Assembly: GCA_009869945.1 (NCBI GenBank)
Contig: WIXG01000038.1
Span: forward strand, 248,001 to 312,000
Source: Mesaphorura yosii
Taxonomy: Eukaryota > Arthropoda > Collembola > Poduromorpha > Tullbergiidae
Length of the DNA stretch: 64,000 nucleotides
Direction: 5' to 3'
The translations under genes were made by a program, and so were the position numbers. Positions within the stretch are counted from its first letter, which is position 1, and each line of letters begins with the position of its first letter. Below are positions 1-13,588 of this stretch, piece by piece. The notes under the pieces are model-generated. The model was given only the letters and a program-made list of their open reading frames with translations, was not told where the DNA came from and made no database searches.

Positions 1-3000
1 TACATGGGCCAGAAACAAGAATTGCACTCTTATTTACTGAATTTGGTGTTGTGACGAGGAAAAGCCAAGTCCATAAGTCTCTCGTTTCTTGGCTGAAATG
101 GCCGGCTGACTTTCTCTTGCCACTTTGCACAATATTGTTTCACTTCAGTTGCTGCAGTTGCCATTACATTTTCCTCCTCGTGAAGCCGGCTTCTCATTTC
201 GCTGACTTGTATGATCCGCGTCTCGTCGCGTTGTGTGTCGGGCGTCGGGTTTCTAGCATGTCACAATCATAAATTAAATGGACAATTACAACGTTTATTG
301 TTCCTGATTTCTAATTAATTGCAGTTCATTTCATTTTTGCCTTGCTTTCCCTCAAACTCCCTTCTGGACCGGCATTAAATGTTGCTCAACTCTCCGCTGC
401 CGTGCCTCTTCCCACTGAGCGTTTGTGCGGTGCGCCTTTTCTAATTAGAAAGAGCTTAGCACATTTCCCCTTACCCGGCTACAAATTGCACGTCAGTTGA
501 AACTTGATTGCTCAATATTTTACCCGATAATTACAGACTGTGGTTTTTTAACTTCCTGCTGACTACAAATCAGAATGACAAAACTGCACTCGAGGGAATT
601 GGAGACTCGATACAAACGTAGCCTCAGAAGATTTATTGCATGGTCTGCTAAATGCATTAAGAAAATTGTAATTACAAGCAAATCGTTGTCTCCAGTGAAA
701 GTTAGTGTTTTTTTTATTCAAATTCTGAACGAGGCCATGCAAAAGCAGGGAGTAACTCTCGGTAAGTCGAGTCGCAATGGATTTTAACGTGCTTTTCGCA
801 CATTTCTATCTTGGCTTTAAATCCGTCCGCACAATAAGGAAAGCGTCGAACGCTGGTAGGAACGACAAATTTTTATTTTATCACTTTGCTTAATTTAACT
901 TTGTTCGCGCATTCAATTCTGGGAAGACTCGCACAAAATACGCGCAACTCGCACTGGAGGAAGTCTCCGGAAATTCGAGCAGAAAGATTATCCCTAGAAA
1001 GTTAGGTGAAGATCTGGATATTATACACTTATTTTTATTACTTGTTCCTGCTTCAATAATAACATTTTAGGGGCAAGTTCTATTTGATTCAATCCTCTTT
1101 CTCTGCGAAGGAAGATTTTCGCGTACCTTTCCGGCGCCTTTCTTGCCCTCGCGTCTCTCGCTCGGTTTCTGCTCAGAGGCAAGTCGAAAGGTATTCACGG
1201 TTTCAAATTTTATTCCCTACATTTTATGTCGCTGAATCTATTTGATATTCACTTCAATATCATTCATGTTGATGGCCATTCCAAAACACTCAACAGAAAG
1301 CCCGAGCCAGACCTTTCTTTTATTTTTGTGACTTTGGAGCCAAGAGGGAACAATTTGTACAAGTTTCTCTTCTTTCTCCAGACGAGGAGTCCGCCGGATA
1401 ACTGCGAGCTTTATTTCATAACATTTTACATATATTATATAAATGTAAAAAAGTAATGAAACGAATTGATATTGGACACACCACTACGCCAAATGAGTTG
1501 TTTTTCATGTTCCTATTATGCTAAGAAAATTGTACCCCATCTGGCTGAGCAAGCAAATATTCTAATAAAAATAATAAAACAAGGAGAATAAAAACCGAGT
1601 TTAATAAAAGTCCCATGGAATAGGAGAAGAAAGAGCGAGTGGGCAAAAGAAAACGCAATATTTTAGTGCTTTATGAGTCTGTGCGTAATTTCTTGTATCC
1701 TCTCTCGCTCTGCCTGTCCATCGTGCCATTCCTCCTTCAGCCTCCACGGCGGTCGAGCTTTTGGCTGGTTCATGGATGCCACTCCGCATTTATTTCCGTC
1801 TGTATCCAAAATAGCAAAATATGCAATTGAGTAATATTTTATTTCTCATCCTATTTTGATAAAACGACCATTGCGAAAATGTTGCAATCAGAAATGCTTT
1901 ACGCCAGACTTCTTGCTTGCTGCTTGAATGTCCTAAAATGAATATTAATTAAAATGTACAGTCAAATTTCCGACATTCTACCCGCGTCATTCCTGTCTGC
2001 TCCTACTTTTGATGTGAAACAGAAAATTCTGATTCCAATGAATCAAAAGTTTACTTTATATGGAAAACTCCGGAAACATTCCTTTTTATGTATTTCAAAC
2101 GCAGGAGAGTCAAGTCAGAAAATGGAAACGAGAAAAAAGGGTAGGCGTGTGAAAGACAAAAGGCAAGTGTATCCAGAGAAAGTTTTAATTAAAATTTGTT
2201 TCATACTTATTATTGTTATGCGTTAGTATAATTGTGCAGTCTGCACAACATTCCTGAAAAGTTATCGATCAAATAATGTGCACTGCCGGAGTCATAAAGC
2301 AAGGCTGCGTCCACGACTTGAATGCAGCTTGGTTCTCGAAAGTTAAATCAAAATATCAGTCTTCCGCCCTTCTGCGTTGATCTTTCCTCAAGAAAAGTCA
2401 CAACAGCAGCATGGATTCCCAAAGAGAGCAGAGGGAAAGACGGGAAAAATTGATTTTTGAATAAGACGTGAGCAAAACAATCAGTTTTATTCGTCGTGCT
2501 TTACATAAAATATGAAAATCCTGAAAGATGAGACGAGATATCTCGTAAGCGGAACTTAAGATGCGGAGTATGAACAAGAACGCATTCCAGGAACCAGTTT
2601 GAAGATTGAAATTCTATAACCCGTGCCAGAGATTGAATGCCTCTTACGCTAGAGTTGATGATAATCATAACTTGATCCCAGCACGGCTCGTGTATGGCGA
2701 GTCGCGAGTGGTGACTGTTATTTAACAAAAGAGTTCAGGCTTTGATGAATTTCGCTTACGGCCATACCATGTTGAATCAGGACAGGTTGAAAGTCTATGC
2801 AGCGCAGTACAGTGTTGGTGAACTCTGTGCTCTAGAAATTGAAAATAGAGAACAATTTGATCTCTTGCACATCGTCGACTTCAAGGGACCGAGATATTTG
2901 AGTTATAAACTTGATTATTAACATAGGAATTTTCTCAGAACCCCGGAAGCCATTGACTTTAAATCCCATCCCAAACATGTGTGCAGTGTGTGTAAATCTT

Positions 3001-6000
3001 ACGATGAGATATTCCTGTACGTGCTTTTTCTTGTCGGATCGAACATCCACAAAGAAACTTAAGAAACAAAACAATTATGCTGACACCACCAGTAATTAAA
3101 TTGTTTTCCTTGTATGCTGTTTAATTATCATTATAGTTAATGCCGTGTTGTGTGATGTAATGCATTATAATGACAATGTGCCGAGGAAATAATATTCAAC
3201 TTGTGAGGAATTCAAAATGAGTTACGAACAATTTGCGAGGTTGTAATCTGATAGTCCGTCATTCCTTATAGTTAAATTAACATTTTACCATACAACTAAA
3301 CAATAAGTGGAAAACAGACAGACAGAAAGACAACTAAGGAATGAGTAAATGCAAAAAACAAAAAAAAACTCATTTGAGAGCACTTGTCACCTGAATGAAT
3401 CGTGCTAGACGTCGATGAGTTCATTCCCGTGTCCTGTGTCCCGTGCGGCCGTATTCCACTCTAAATTCCGAATCTAGAGTACTTCAGATGACAAAAGTCA
3501 ACACCAGCCGAACATTGATCTTTTTGATAATTTCGTGTGCTATACAAATTTTAATTCAATTTATTCCGTGGACATTCCGATTTCCACAGTCTGTCTTCCA
3601 CGCTGCCGCGCTAAGCCTAGTCCGCCCGTGAAGTGAATATTATCTACCGCTTCGGTCCCAGGAGCAGAACGGATGCAAGTTATTTACAGAGTTTCAACGG
3701 TTCAGCCTCCTGCAAATTTTAGAGACGAATTTGGTATTTGTACTTCATGAAATATTTAAATGAAGCTGAGCGCACAAAAGACCAGTCCTGAAGTCTTGTT
3801 CCAGAGAAGAGTGCTCATCTCACAGGCTCGACGCTCTTGTCCTGGATTACTCATTCTGTTGGTTACCAGATATTGCTAATTTTGTTGGAATGAAGTGCCT
3901 GCAAGCGCGGCTTGGTTGAATGAAGTGGAATCATGAAACTTTACGGCAGCGGCAGTGTCATCCTGCATTATTAATCACATCCTTTGAGATATCCTGACTC
4001 TGCCATTATGCGAACAGTGAAGATTGCATTGGGGGTGAAATGATCTACAGGATTTTAATTCGCTGCGTGGCGGTGACTCTGAAGAGCTCTCGAGGAGACT
4101 TCATTGTTGCTCTACTTGGCCTCAAAGTCAGCTTGAAAATGGGCTCGTGCAATATTAATTAGGAAATCTAAGAAAAGAGCAACGCAAATTCTGGAAATGC
4201 GACATCATTACCCCTCGTATGAATTATAGACGAGGGCGCTGGCGCTGGCTAAGTGGTGATAAAAGTGTACAGGAATGAGATTCGGGGTTCAGCAGAAGAT
4301 CGGACAGCTTCTGAAGGCTCGACAAGCGCCAGCCCAGCCAGGTCGAGCCGTCTTGGCTCAGCAGTTTCACGCTCACGCATTCTGTGCACATACCAAATTG
4401 TAAATAACTTGAAGTATGTTGAACAATTCTTTTCTTTCAAGATCAAAGAGAATTTAAAATGTGGATTCTGTGCCGTACAGACTCAGACTTAGTTACGCTT
4501 ACGCTGTAATTTGTTCCGAGTTAAGAAAACATTGATTTCTTTGCTCAGAGAAAGTGGTGGCGGTGGTGGCAGCCCCTCCATGAAAGATTAAAAGAAAGTG
4601 GGGTGCGTGCACAAGAGGAAGGATCAACAAAAGGAAAGGTGAAAGCAAAGCAAAGCACTACGAAACTCGCCTGAATAATTCATGCTCTTCGCCATTCTGT
4701 TTTCCTTCGTGTGTCTGCCCATCTCACTTTCCCCGCTGCCGGTTTCTTTACATTGGACAGCTTGAATGCGGTCTCCTGTTTTGAAAAATATAAACAGCGG
4801 CGGCGTCTTCAATCCATTGACTTGGCGTGGCATGCATGTGAGCAACTTAAGACTCCATTATTTCCATTTCATCTATTAAAAACCCGAGGAGCACTTGTCC
4901 GCGTGTGCGAGCATTACGCACACATAAATATACAATTTCCACAGAACTTGAAGGAATGGCAACGGCAACGGAACGGATTCACTATTCTCGCAGCAACATG
5001 GAAATATTAGAAGCACTTTTGCTTTTACCAAGCAAACAAGCCTCTTGTTTTCTCTGTCTTTGCTGGCAGGAGAATTTTATCCCGCAAATTTGAAACTGCT
5101 CTCTTTCCGCTTTCTGAGAATGCATAAACATAAACTCAACTGGTACTGTCTCATATTCGCAACAGCTGAAGACAAAGAATTGATTTATGTAGACAGACAA
5201 GAACAGCCGAGCTCAAGACTTAAGGCCTGGAATGCCATGCTATGCAATGCAATTCGAAATAAATATGATTTGGGATGACACAAACAAGCGTGGATGAACT
5301 CTCGAGGATTCGGCAGTCGCGCGTTGTTTCATAGAGATTTCTGGTTCATTTGTTAATATTTGAATAAGCAAGAGTGACAACAGACACCCAAATCGTGCGT
5401 GTGCGTATGGGTACGGAAATAAAATGCGTTCGTGTTTTTATCATTCCCAAAGTTGATAAATGTAAAGTAGATTACATTATGCTCGTCTTCATGTTTTCTT
5501 CTCCGCTCCGTCGCGACATGCGAAAGAGACAGGCATCAATGCGGTGACGATAGGCATGTGTTGCCTTTCATGAATAATGATTGAAAATTGAGATATTCAC
5601 GGCCCAACAAACGCAGACTCCGAAGCTCCGACCGTCTCGGCACGCGACGCGGATGAGGCCAAGCCAAAGGCAGCCAGCCCGGATTTGACAGCGACGAAAG
5701 AAGAATGCGACGATGACAAAAATAATAATAAAACGATGGGAACGAACGGAGAAGAGCGAGATGGCAAGTCACGAGAAACAAAAATGTGGAGATTGTGAAA
5801 GGATACAATTTCGTCTAGTTTGCATCTTTTAAGATGATTGAACGTACGGCCTCGGTGCGACTTCGGATCGCGTCGTATGTCTCGTACTTTTTCACGCACT
5901 ACTTCAGCGACTGCAGCCATCCTGCTTCCGTGAAATTTCGTCCGTATGTAAATGTAATGTTTAGACCAGCTCAGTCCAAATGTAACGCATTAATGCATAG

Positions 6001-6287
6001 TCCGAATTGTTTAGTCTATTTAAGCCCATAAACCACAATGCTTTGTCTTCCCTGCGTCATGTCAAGGATGCGTGCCCATTCATGCTCGATTCTGCTGCAG
6101 TCTTAACCTCGGATAACAGACAGTAAATTTGCATTATTCACCGCTGTCATTCTTCTGTTCGTGTTTATGCCCCCGCGGCTATTTGAATAGAGCCGGCTGA
6201 CGCTTCCTTTCTCGCTTGTGACTTGTTATTTTGCTGTTATCTAATCCTTGACTGGATATACTCCTTGCTATTTGTCTTTAGATTAAT
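1..6287. other. Intergenic, no supported gene
   Basis: I see no conserved protein segment, splice-consistent exon chain or RNA gene here. Open frames are short, overlap on both strands and show no family motif. The sequence is AT-leaning with many homeodomain-like TAATTA/ATTAATT words. It could be regulatory DNA or the intron of a gene whose exons lie outside the window; the sequence does not decide this. Confidence 0.6.
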
Positions 6288-7568
6288 ATGGACTACCACG
6301 AATCGGAAATCACCTTGTCAGGTCTTTCGACATCAACTGATGCTTGTGGCGACTTCTGTTGCCGATATAAAAATAGCCGTGAGTAGCTTCTCAACCAAAC
6401 AACGCAGGTAAGCCTCGCCACTTCCATTTGATTAGTCGTGCAGCCAAATTAACAACTAAACGAATTCTTCTTTTGACCCATTTGTCAGAGCGGAATTGCA
6501 ATCGCTCGATCGCAAAATTCACTGGAACAAGATAAATTCGTCAATGGTGTGGTGTTTCGTGGCAATGTGAATCTTGTCAGCCACGCGTCACAGCAACCAG
6601 GTCATCTGAACCATCTCGTCGTTGTCTCCCTGAATTATGTTTCTTATTCAACATGGAAGGAGGCGGCGGCCGCCACAACTCTCTCTATTCAATGTATGAA
6701 TACCAAAGGTGAATTTACACAGGAGCAAGTTTGGATCAGGGACGAATGGAAAATGTATCATTTCCGGGAGAGACTGGTTTACACCTACAAAATTCGAAGA
6801 ATTTTGCGGTAAGGGAAGTTGCAAGGACTGGACAGAACCATTCGCTTCGGAGGAGACAAGCTTGAGATGCTGATTGACAAGGGATTCCTTGTAAGGCAGG
6901 TTTAGGTGTTTTAATGCACGGACGGTGCATCAGCAGTAAGCAAATAACTCTTTCCTTTATTAGGCCTTGAAGGAAGTGTGTGAAACTCGAATTGTAACTT
7001 GTACCTTCACTTTACAATGCAGAATGACCCGTTTCTGTTCACGTCCCACCAAAGAAGGCGAAGAGGTAAAATTCGCGAGAATCTGAGAAAGCAAGTCAAA
7101 TCTAAGAGGCCTACATCCGAAACTTCAAACAGTATCAAGTTATCTAATATGACTGAGTCCTCAGGCCTGCTTGCTGGCAGCATAAGCCAAGTGCCATTGC
7201 CGGTTTCCAATGACGACGCGTGGAAAATACTGGGACAGATTAGTTAGAACTCGAATTAACTCTCACGATCACACTAAGCCGAGCCGAACAACAGTAATTA
7301 ACAGTAATGCAAACGTTTCTTTCTGCTTTGCTAGGGAGCTGACCAAATTGTTACCGCAGCTGTCAATCTGAAAAACGTGATCCAAGAACTGAAAGAAAGA
7401 TCAACTCAGGAGGCTGAAGCACTAGGATCTCAACTGCACAGTAAAGTTCAAGGGACTGCGCAGGCCAGCCCAGTATTCGGCCAACCACAGATTTTTCACG
7501 TTTTTGAAGACAGAACTCCAACATACTCGATTGAGGTTCTGGACCCGTACAGTTATACCTCAAATTGA
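6288..7568 (+). CDS. Unrecognised small protein, six exons, 161 aa
   Basis: I do not recognise this protein. Six exons join in one frame: 6288-6321, 6377-6407, 6489-6546, 6723-6808, 7023-7065 and 7335-7568, giving 161 residues. Four joints keep phase across standard GT-AG borders (donors GTAAGC, GTGTGG, GTAAGG, GTAAAA). The first joint is weaker: donor GTCTTT and a 55-nt intron. The middle is rich in charged and aromatic residues (for example DEWKMYHFRERL), and the last exon begins with a helical, Glu/Lys-rich stretch (LKNVIQELKERSTQEAEAL) that could form a short coiled coil. There is no signal peptide or membrane segment. An AATAAA lies 120 nt past the stop. The phase agreement across several short exons is the main evidence that it is real; no function is inferred. 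The start exon is the least certain part. Confidence 0.55.
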
Positions 7569-7687
7569 CAAAATTAACCTCCACAGCAAAGACGATTGGA
7601 AAACTAACTCAAAATTGTTTAACCAAAATTAATTACTTTTATGCGGGCGTTGTATTGCATTTTAGCTACTGAGTTGCATGATGTCGT

Positions 7688-7693
7688 AATAAA
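7688..7693 (+). terminator. Poly(A) signal of the 161-aa gene
   Basis: AATAAA lies 120 nt downstream of the TGA at 7566-7568. Confidence 0.5.
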
Positions 7694-9132
7694 TGATCAA
7701 TTCTATCATTTTAATGAGAAAAACTTAACTACTGCCGTCCCATAGCCAGCAGAATCTGTTGGAGCGAGGGACCAAATCAAATTGTGTATGCTCTTGAAGT
7801 TATGGGACTTGTGGACAGGACAAATTGTGGCATCAGAGAAAGGACGCCGTGCACACTGTGCACACTGCCGGGCTGGGTTTCCCAAGTTATTGTCAGCGAG
7901 TAATAACAATAAATTCATTTTCTCTATTTCCATCAAGCTCCCGATCATTTATCAAGTGCCGTGAGTGCATTGTTTCAGGATTACATTATTTGTAAATTCC
8001 GGGATAAGGAAAGAGACCAGAAGCATGATTTGATAAACCTAAGCGCTCCCTCTTATCTTGAGACTTCTCCAAACCTCGTTCTCGTTTCTCGTTCTCTGGG
8101 TCGTGTTCCAGCCAGCAGTCCGTGTTCATCTTTCACCCGGAGAAAGTGGAGAAATCGACGACTTGGCGCAAAAATAATCTTTTCATATCTGTCGAAGATG
8201 AATGAGTCTATTGGGACTGCGAACTCTTCTCACTGTTTCATTTCTCTGCTCCGTGCCATTGTAAAGTACAGTTTATGTCTACTTTGTCGGCCTTTCCACG
8301 AGCGTTTTCTCCTCTCTTCGCCGTCGTCGTATTGTTGCTCCGCCAGACATTACGTGGGCATAAATGTCATTGAGTTGATAGTTTGCTCTGTGGCAGAGCA
8401 CAAGTGTCAGCCTGCTGGTCGGTCGGTCGTGTAACTCTCGCAATATAAAAACCAATAAGAAATCCGGCAATTCCGACAATGCTTCTTGGTGAGGTTTTTC
8501 TCTGCCTTATTTCCCATCATTTAGATTTCTCCCTGCAATTCCATTCTGTATGCATGTGCACAGCCAAGCTGGCTGTGTAGTTCCAGAATATAAAGTATCT
8601 CGCAGATAGCACGAGGCTTCCAGCAATTTCTCTCTGCAGCTCCTAACTTGAGAGTGTCATCAACTTTGTCCATGTGACACATTGCCCTCTCGGGAGATCC
8701 CGGAACTTGTTCACTTGAAATGAGCTCCGAGTCTGTCTTTTCTGTCCCAGTCCTTTGTCTTTCTTACCCTTATAATTTGACTTTCATACTTTTTCATTTT
8801 TTTCGTGAAAAATATAATAAGATCAGTTTATGAAAAGAAACCCGGAAGCAGCAGCAGCAGCGTTATGAGTTCCTTAAAGAAAGAAAATGGCGACGACAAG
8901 CAGAGTCATGTTACAAATTGGATTTTGGCAGGCAGATCTCAACCGGAGTGTCCATTATGAAGTAAAATGACGCAAAGTGAACCTGCCAAATAATATAATG
9001 ACAGAGACGGGGCGGTTTTTTACGTTCGTGTTGTCTTCCTAATTAGACAGACGCTGTTGCTTTCAGTGTTGACAGGTCATGACAGTAGTCAACTAACTTG
9101 TCATCGTAACCAGAAGCTGCATTTGAGTTAAT
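7694..9132. other. Intergenic, no supported gene
   Basis: The longest open frame (7961-8434) lacks an ATG at its listed start, shows no family motif and has uneven composition. A short CAG run lies near 8851-8865. Nothing else is supported. Confidence 0.5.
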
Positions 9133-9400
9133 TTTATGAATCTGAACAAATACGAACACAAATATACTGGGACTTAAGTCAACTTATCTTAACACGACGC
9201 ACATCGAGCAAGCAGGTCAGATGGAATCTCTTTGGCTTCATGACTCATCGACATTGACATAGATGCATAATGAAAAACGTTCACGGTCCTCTCATGAAAG
9301 GAGACTGTACTTTTCCAAAAGCTACGCATTCCTTCGAAGGTCAAGTAAAGCGAGCGAATCGTTCTCAGAAGTACAATCTCCAATCACGACCATGGTCGAG
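9133..9400. repeat. Diverged direct repeat, copy 1
   Basis: This segment resembles 9793-10035 in the same orientation. Shared blocks include a left part around 'gggacttaa..cttatctta' and a right part around 'cttttccaaa.gctacg' followed by 'aagtacaat'. On the minus strand both copies keep a similar open frame: copy 1 has E-I-V-L...RSFWKSTV.FHERTVNV and copy 2 has H-I-V-L...RSVWKSSI.SHNRLINV. Confidence 0.6.
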
Positions 9401-9671
9401 GGAATGTGTTCGAAATTCGACGAATCTGATGCAATAAATTCTCTTGTCAGCCTTAGTAGTTCTGATACCCTGTGACGGTCGGTGGCCGTTAGCAGATGGC
9501 AAATGAAGCCAGTTTGTGCTGATCTCCGACTTTTTATACCAAACTTCGTCTTCGACCCTCCAGGCTTGATTCTTTCGTAAGTTTCGATATCAGGAACAGG
9601 ATAGGCTGCGTCTAAGAAGTTTAACTTCATCATCTGGGACAATTTTGTGGACATCATCCTTCGACTTGGCT
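9321..9671 (-). CDS. Candidate terminal exon of an unrecognised gene
   Basis: On the minus strand a good acceptor (polypyrimidine then TTTTCAG) at 9672 opens a frame of about 116 codons that starts P-S-R-R-M-M-S and ends at 9321. The frame contains KLNFLDAAYPVPDIETYERI and a basic patch, with no family I recognise. Its end overlaps the diverged direct repeat, where a second minus-strand frame shows protein-level resemblance to the other repeat copy. The two frames differ, so either a splice or a frameshift separates them, or this is a decaying gene. No upstream exon could be chained to it. Confidence 0.25.
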
Positions 9672-9792
9672 GAAAAGGAATAAGTTGGTTAGAATTACAT
9701 TGCCTAGGCCCTAAGAGGTGCTCAATCTGAATTCTTCAAACTTATATTCAGGCGACTTGCCACCTGAAGTTGGGTTTACGTTAATTTTCTGA

Positions 9793-10035
9793 AGCTGATC
9801 AAACAAAATACGGGGACTTATCTATCTTAGTAAACACGAATCAAACCTCAAAAGAATCGCTGGGTCTCATCACACGAACGGACGCGTACATTCGCCTCAC
9901 ATCAAAGGACGGCAAGCTTGCTGCAGGTCTCTGCAGAGACGTTAATGAGCCTATTATGACTGGTGATTGAGCTTTTCCAAACGCTACGTATGGCCTCAGG
10001 AGTTAAACGAACCTTTTTCTTAAGTACAATATGCA
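9793..10035. repeat. Diverged direct repeat, copy 2
   Basis: Partner of 9133-9400. On the minus strand it carries an ATG-started open frame of about 52 codons, roughly 10058 down to 9903, that begins M-L-N-T-D-L and includes the RSVWKSSI segment shared with copy 1. Confidence 0.55.
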
Positions 10036-13000
10036 GGCATATCAAGTCCGTGTTGAGCATTGAGCCTGAGCCTGCTCATAAGTCATAAGCATGCTCGTGT
10101 GACACACACTTGACATTCACACCACGATATGGAATGAACCATCAAACTGTCAGTGCGAAAACCCGAACGTTCAGTTGTTCTATCTCGCTAATGCTGTTGC
10201 TCCACCTTTCAGGCCCTTTTAGAGCATTAGAACATTAAATTAGCAACCACAAATCAAATGAGCATTCTCATCGAGTGTTTACGAAACACGAGTCTGGAAA
10301 ACTTCCACAAAACTCGCGTGCGTTGATCGTGAAAGCCTGTCAACCAAGGCCTAAGGTCTTGCTCTTGGTGAATTAGAACAGGAGAATCTTCCTAATCAGC
10401 CGTCTAGAAAGTGAAATGAGCGAGCCTGAAACGCAACTGATCCGGAAGCCTGGCAAGTGAAATTTGTTGCGGTTTGCCCGCTGTAAGCGGAGATGTTGAT
10501 ATGCTTTCTCTTCTCTTTTATTCCTGCCAGAGCCTGTCCATCAAAGCGACCGCGACTGTTGCACGGCACGACGCCCTCCCACGTGGAAAGTTCCTGGACA
10601 GCCCGAAACATGGAATGTCACTTTATTAATATAAACTCCAAACAACTTTCCGTGTCAAATTATTCACTGCGAGGTTTGTTAGCAGTTTCTAAACTAGAAC
10701 TAATTTCCTTCCTGAACGGTGTCGTCTGGCCATGGCTGCTGCAATAAATGCTTCACTTCAGGAAGAAGATAATCCACACACGCACGTTTAGCCCGAGCAC
10801 GACTGCAATATGGCTTGTGAGGTTGGAATATTTAAAAGATTTATTAACTACAACAAAGAATAGCATTTCTTTTCAACTTTTATAAGCCTCATCAGTTTAC
10901 ATTTTCCACGAGAATCTGTTCATTGTCTAATTTTTCTCTTTTAATGAACAGAAGCCATTCTCAGTCGAGTACCGGCCGCTACAGGAGTTTCTTTCCAAAG
11001 GGAAAAGTTTATGGGAAGGGAAATAACTTCCAAGCTTCTCCGGGACAAAGAAATTAATATGCATACGCAGACTACAGACAGAATAATCTTAATACCGTGC
11101 GATCTCAATTTTTCCCAAGTCAACTCCGGAAGAGAAAAGTGGAGTCAGTGCTCAGCGGAGGAAGATCCGTTTTTCATAATTGGAAATAAGAAACAGAAAG
11201 AAGTTTTCAAAAACAGATTTCTTTTTTATATTTTAAATTTGTTCACTTTCTTTGAATTTTAATGTGCTTGTTATAACTTTATAATAGCAGGAGCAGCAGA
11301 AAAGTAGCGGAGGAAACTTTATTTTATTGTTCCAGTGTGCGTGAGGCTGCGAGGAAAAGAATCCGAAGAAAGTTTGTCTTGTTATGTTATTTTTTCCAAC
11401 GAAAGTCTCCTTCATTTCGTATTCTGCTTAAAATAAGGTTCCTTAACTTGGAAATCCAATTTTGATACTACTTCAGTATAGCCCGCGTCCCGCACTAATG
11501 GAGTTATACTATTAGCTAATATTGTCTTGTCTTGTAAATTCACGAAGTTTTTTCAGTTCTGACTGCTACTTCCATATTTTATTCCAGAGCCATTCGGGAA
11601 CATGGATGAGGCACACTGAACATGTCATTTCCACGGAAAACTTTTGAGATTAGGGAAAGCTGAAAGTGGAGCAAGAATAATGCAAATTTAATGTTCTCAG
11701 CACTCGCTTGTTCGCCGGCATTCTGACATTCAGCGGCTCATGCAGAGTACTTGAGCACTTGTAGAATGCGTTTCGTACCCTTCTCGCTGCATTCGCATTG
11801 GCACACGATGGTTTCGTAGTTTCGTTCGTCAAAAGACTGATTCTGAGGGCATGTTAATATTTGTATTTGAATACAATTCAATTTTACGTGACTGTAGACA
11901 GCTTAACAATTGTATTGGCTTATCAAGACGAAAATTAATGCGGTGGGCATTTGAGCATTTGGGGATGATGCATTTCAAGTTTCGTTGCATGCGGAAAACT
12001 TGGATTATTGGGACAAAAGTTCCAACTTCCAATACGCTAATACGTCTTCGCAAGGGTTGTTTCTTTTTTTTATTTTTAGAAAACTCAGAAAGGTGATGTG
12101 AATGCGAAGGCTCAAGCGAAAAATGCTGTCAAGTGCCAAATCATGTCGCAGTCACACTTTGGTAAACACAAGTCGTCAAAGTAAGTGACGCTATAAAAGT
12201 TCTGGCTTGCCTTTCTTTCATATCATGTGAGATAGAAGCATGCCTTTTGTGATGGCAAAGCAGCGTCATGTTTACCACTCAAAAGTAAAGAAGTTCTTTG
12301 AAGGATTTGTGCAAAAACAACAACTGGTCGATTCTCAACCGTGCGGACAGTGAATGAATGTCCTTGGAATTGGAAGATGAGTAGTGAGAGCATTTTACAG
12401 TTAACGCCAACGTCTCTTCTCGTAAAAATAAAATGAAAACTGCGTACGGGCACAGGAAATGCCGATTTTGTGGAATTGCGGCGCTTCGGAGTCGCTGTCT
12501 GCTACCTTTCCCCAACAATTAAAGAAGGCTGATCGTTGATGCAGCAGCGACCGGCTCAGCGAATTTAACGACACCATGCACGAAATTCGCTGGTGAAAAT
12601 CAATGAAAACGTATGACCAGTACGACGCTGTTGGAAATGACACAAGTAACAAGTTCGTACACTCGTAACTCGAAGATCCGTTATTTAGAATTCGGAAAGA
12701 AAAGACGCCCTAATGAATATTGAGTTTCCAACGCGGCACGTAATTTAGCCCCGTTCGGTGGTCCATCTGCAGTGTCCCCTTGAGAAATGACGAGGTCTGC
12801 GTCGTATTAAAGATACAACAAGCCACGAGCAAGCAACACGTACCAGGAAATAATAATGAGGTTCTCAGAATGTTTTGTTCACTCGCCGATTGTGCTTTGT
12901 TTAAAAAACTCAATTCTCCCGTTTCTTTCCCATTCTCAAATTCCCATTCCAACTTGTCTGATGTGAACAGAGCACAGAGGAGACGCTGACGCTATTACCG

Positions 13001-13499
13001 GGGCTTAGCCAGCATCACGTACGAGTACGCTGAATTCGGAATGGAAAGCGGGCGTCGAAGCAGAGCACGTTCGCAGTTCGCCGTTGCAGTTGCATTGAAT
13101 AATGCAGAGCAGGTCTGAATGAAACGAAAGGGGTGGTGGTGGTGAAAAGGAACGGCGCGTTTCTTATTTTGCACCGCCATATTACACATCATTGCCCATT
13201 TGGGTGCAGCCAGCTAGTCCCCTTTTAATGATTATCACTGCCACAGAATGATGCCCGCTGGGAATCCTACTTCGGTCCTGAGTTCAATCCCGCTCGCCTG
13301 CCTGCCGTTGCCTTTTTCTCGCCGTAATTCCTTCCACCTTTTCCGCCTGCACTACTGCCTCTTCCTGCGATGCTCCTGGCCAAGACGACTTTTCAGTCCA
13401 TTACTTGCCTCAGATGGAAAGAAAATGAAAAGATTTCCGTAGTCAGTGACTGGGATACAACTGCAACTTGCAACTTTCTTGCAAAAATAGAAAATTTCA
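10036..13499. other. Intergenic, no supported gene
   Basis: Only short overlapping frames without splice support or family motifs are present. A small (GGT)n run lies near 13131-13142. Confidence 0.5.
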
Positions 13500-13505
13500 T
13501 TTATT
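13500..13505 (-). terminator. Poly(A) signal of the polymerase gene
   Basis: TTTATT on the plus strand (AATAAA on the minus strand) lies 83 nt past the polymerase stop codon. Confidence 0.6.
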
Positions 13506-13588
13506 CCATGACAAATGAATATTGAGTAGTAATAGCAAAAATAGACGGTTAATTAAATGTTAAATGTTAGATGCTGATTGTTGATTAA

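Noticed and set aside
4245-4310. tRNA-like A box (TGGCTAAGTGG)
   Set aside because: No matching B box (GGTTCRANTCC) at the right distance and no cloverleaf could be drawn.
6288-6395. Read-through of the first exon of the 161-aa gene to a GTGAGT donor (residues ...CCRYKNS)
   Set aside because: That donor leaves a phase that hits a stop in the next exon; the 55-nt intron alternative keeps the frame.
7023-7247. 75-codon frame NDPFLFTSHQRRRRGK...
   Set aside because: It is an out-of-phase reading of exon 4 of the 161-aa gene and its following intron; the phase-correct reading ends at a good GTAAAA donor.
7961-8434. 157-codon plus-strand open frame
   Set aside because: No ATG at the frame start, no family motif, no splice context, and competing frames on the other strand.
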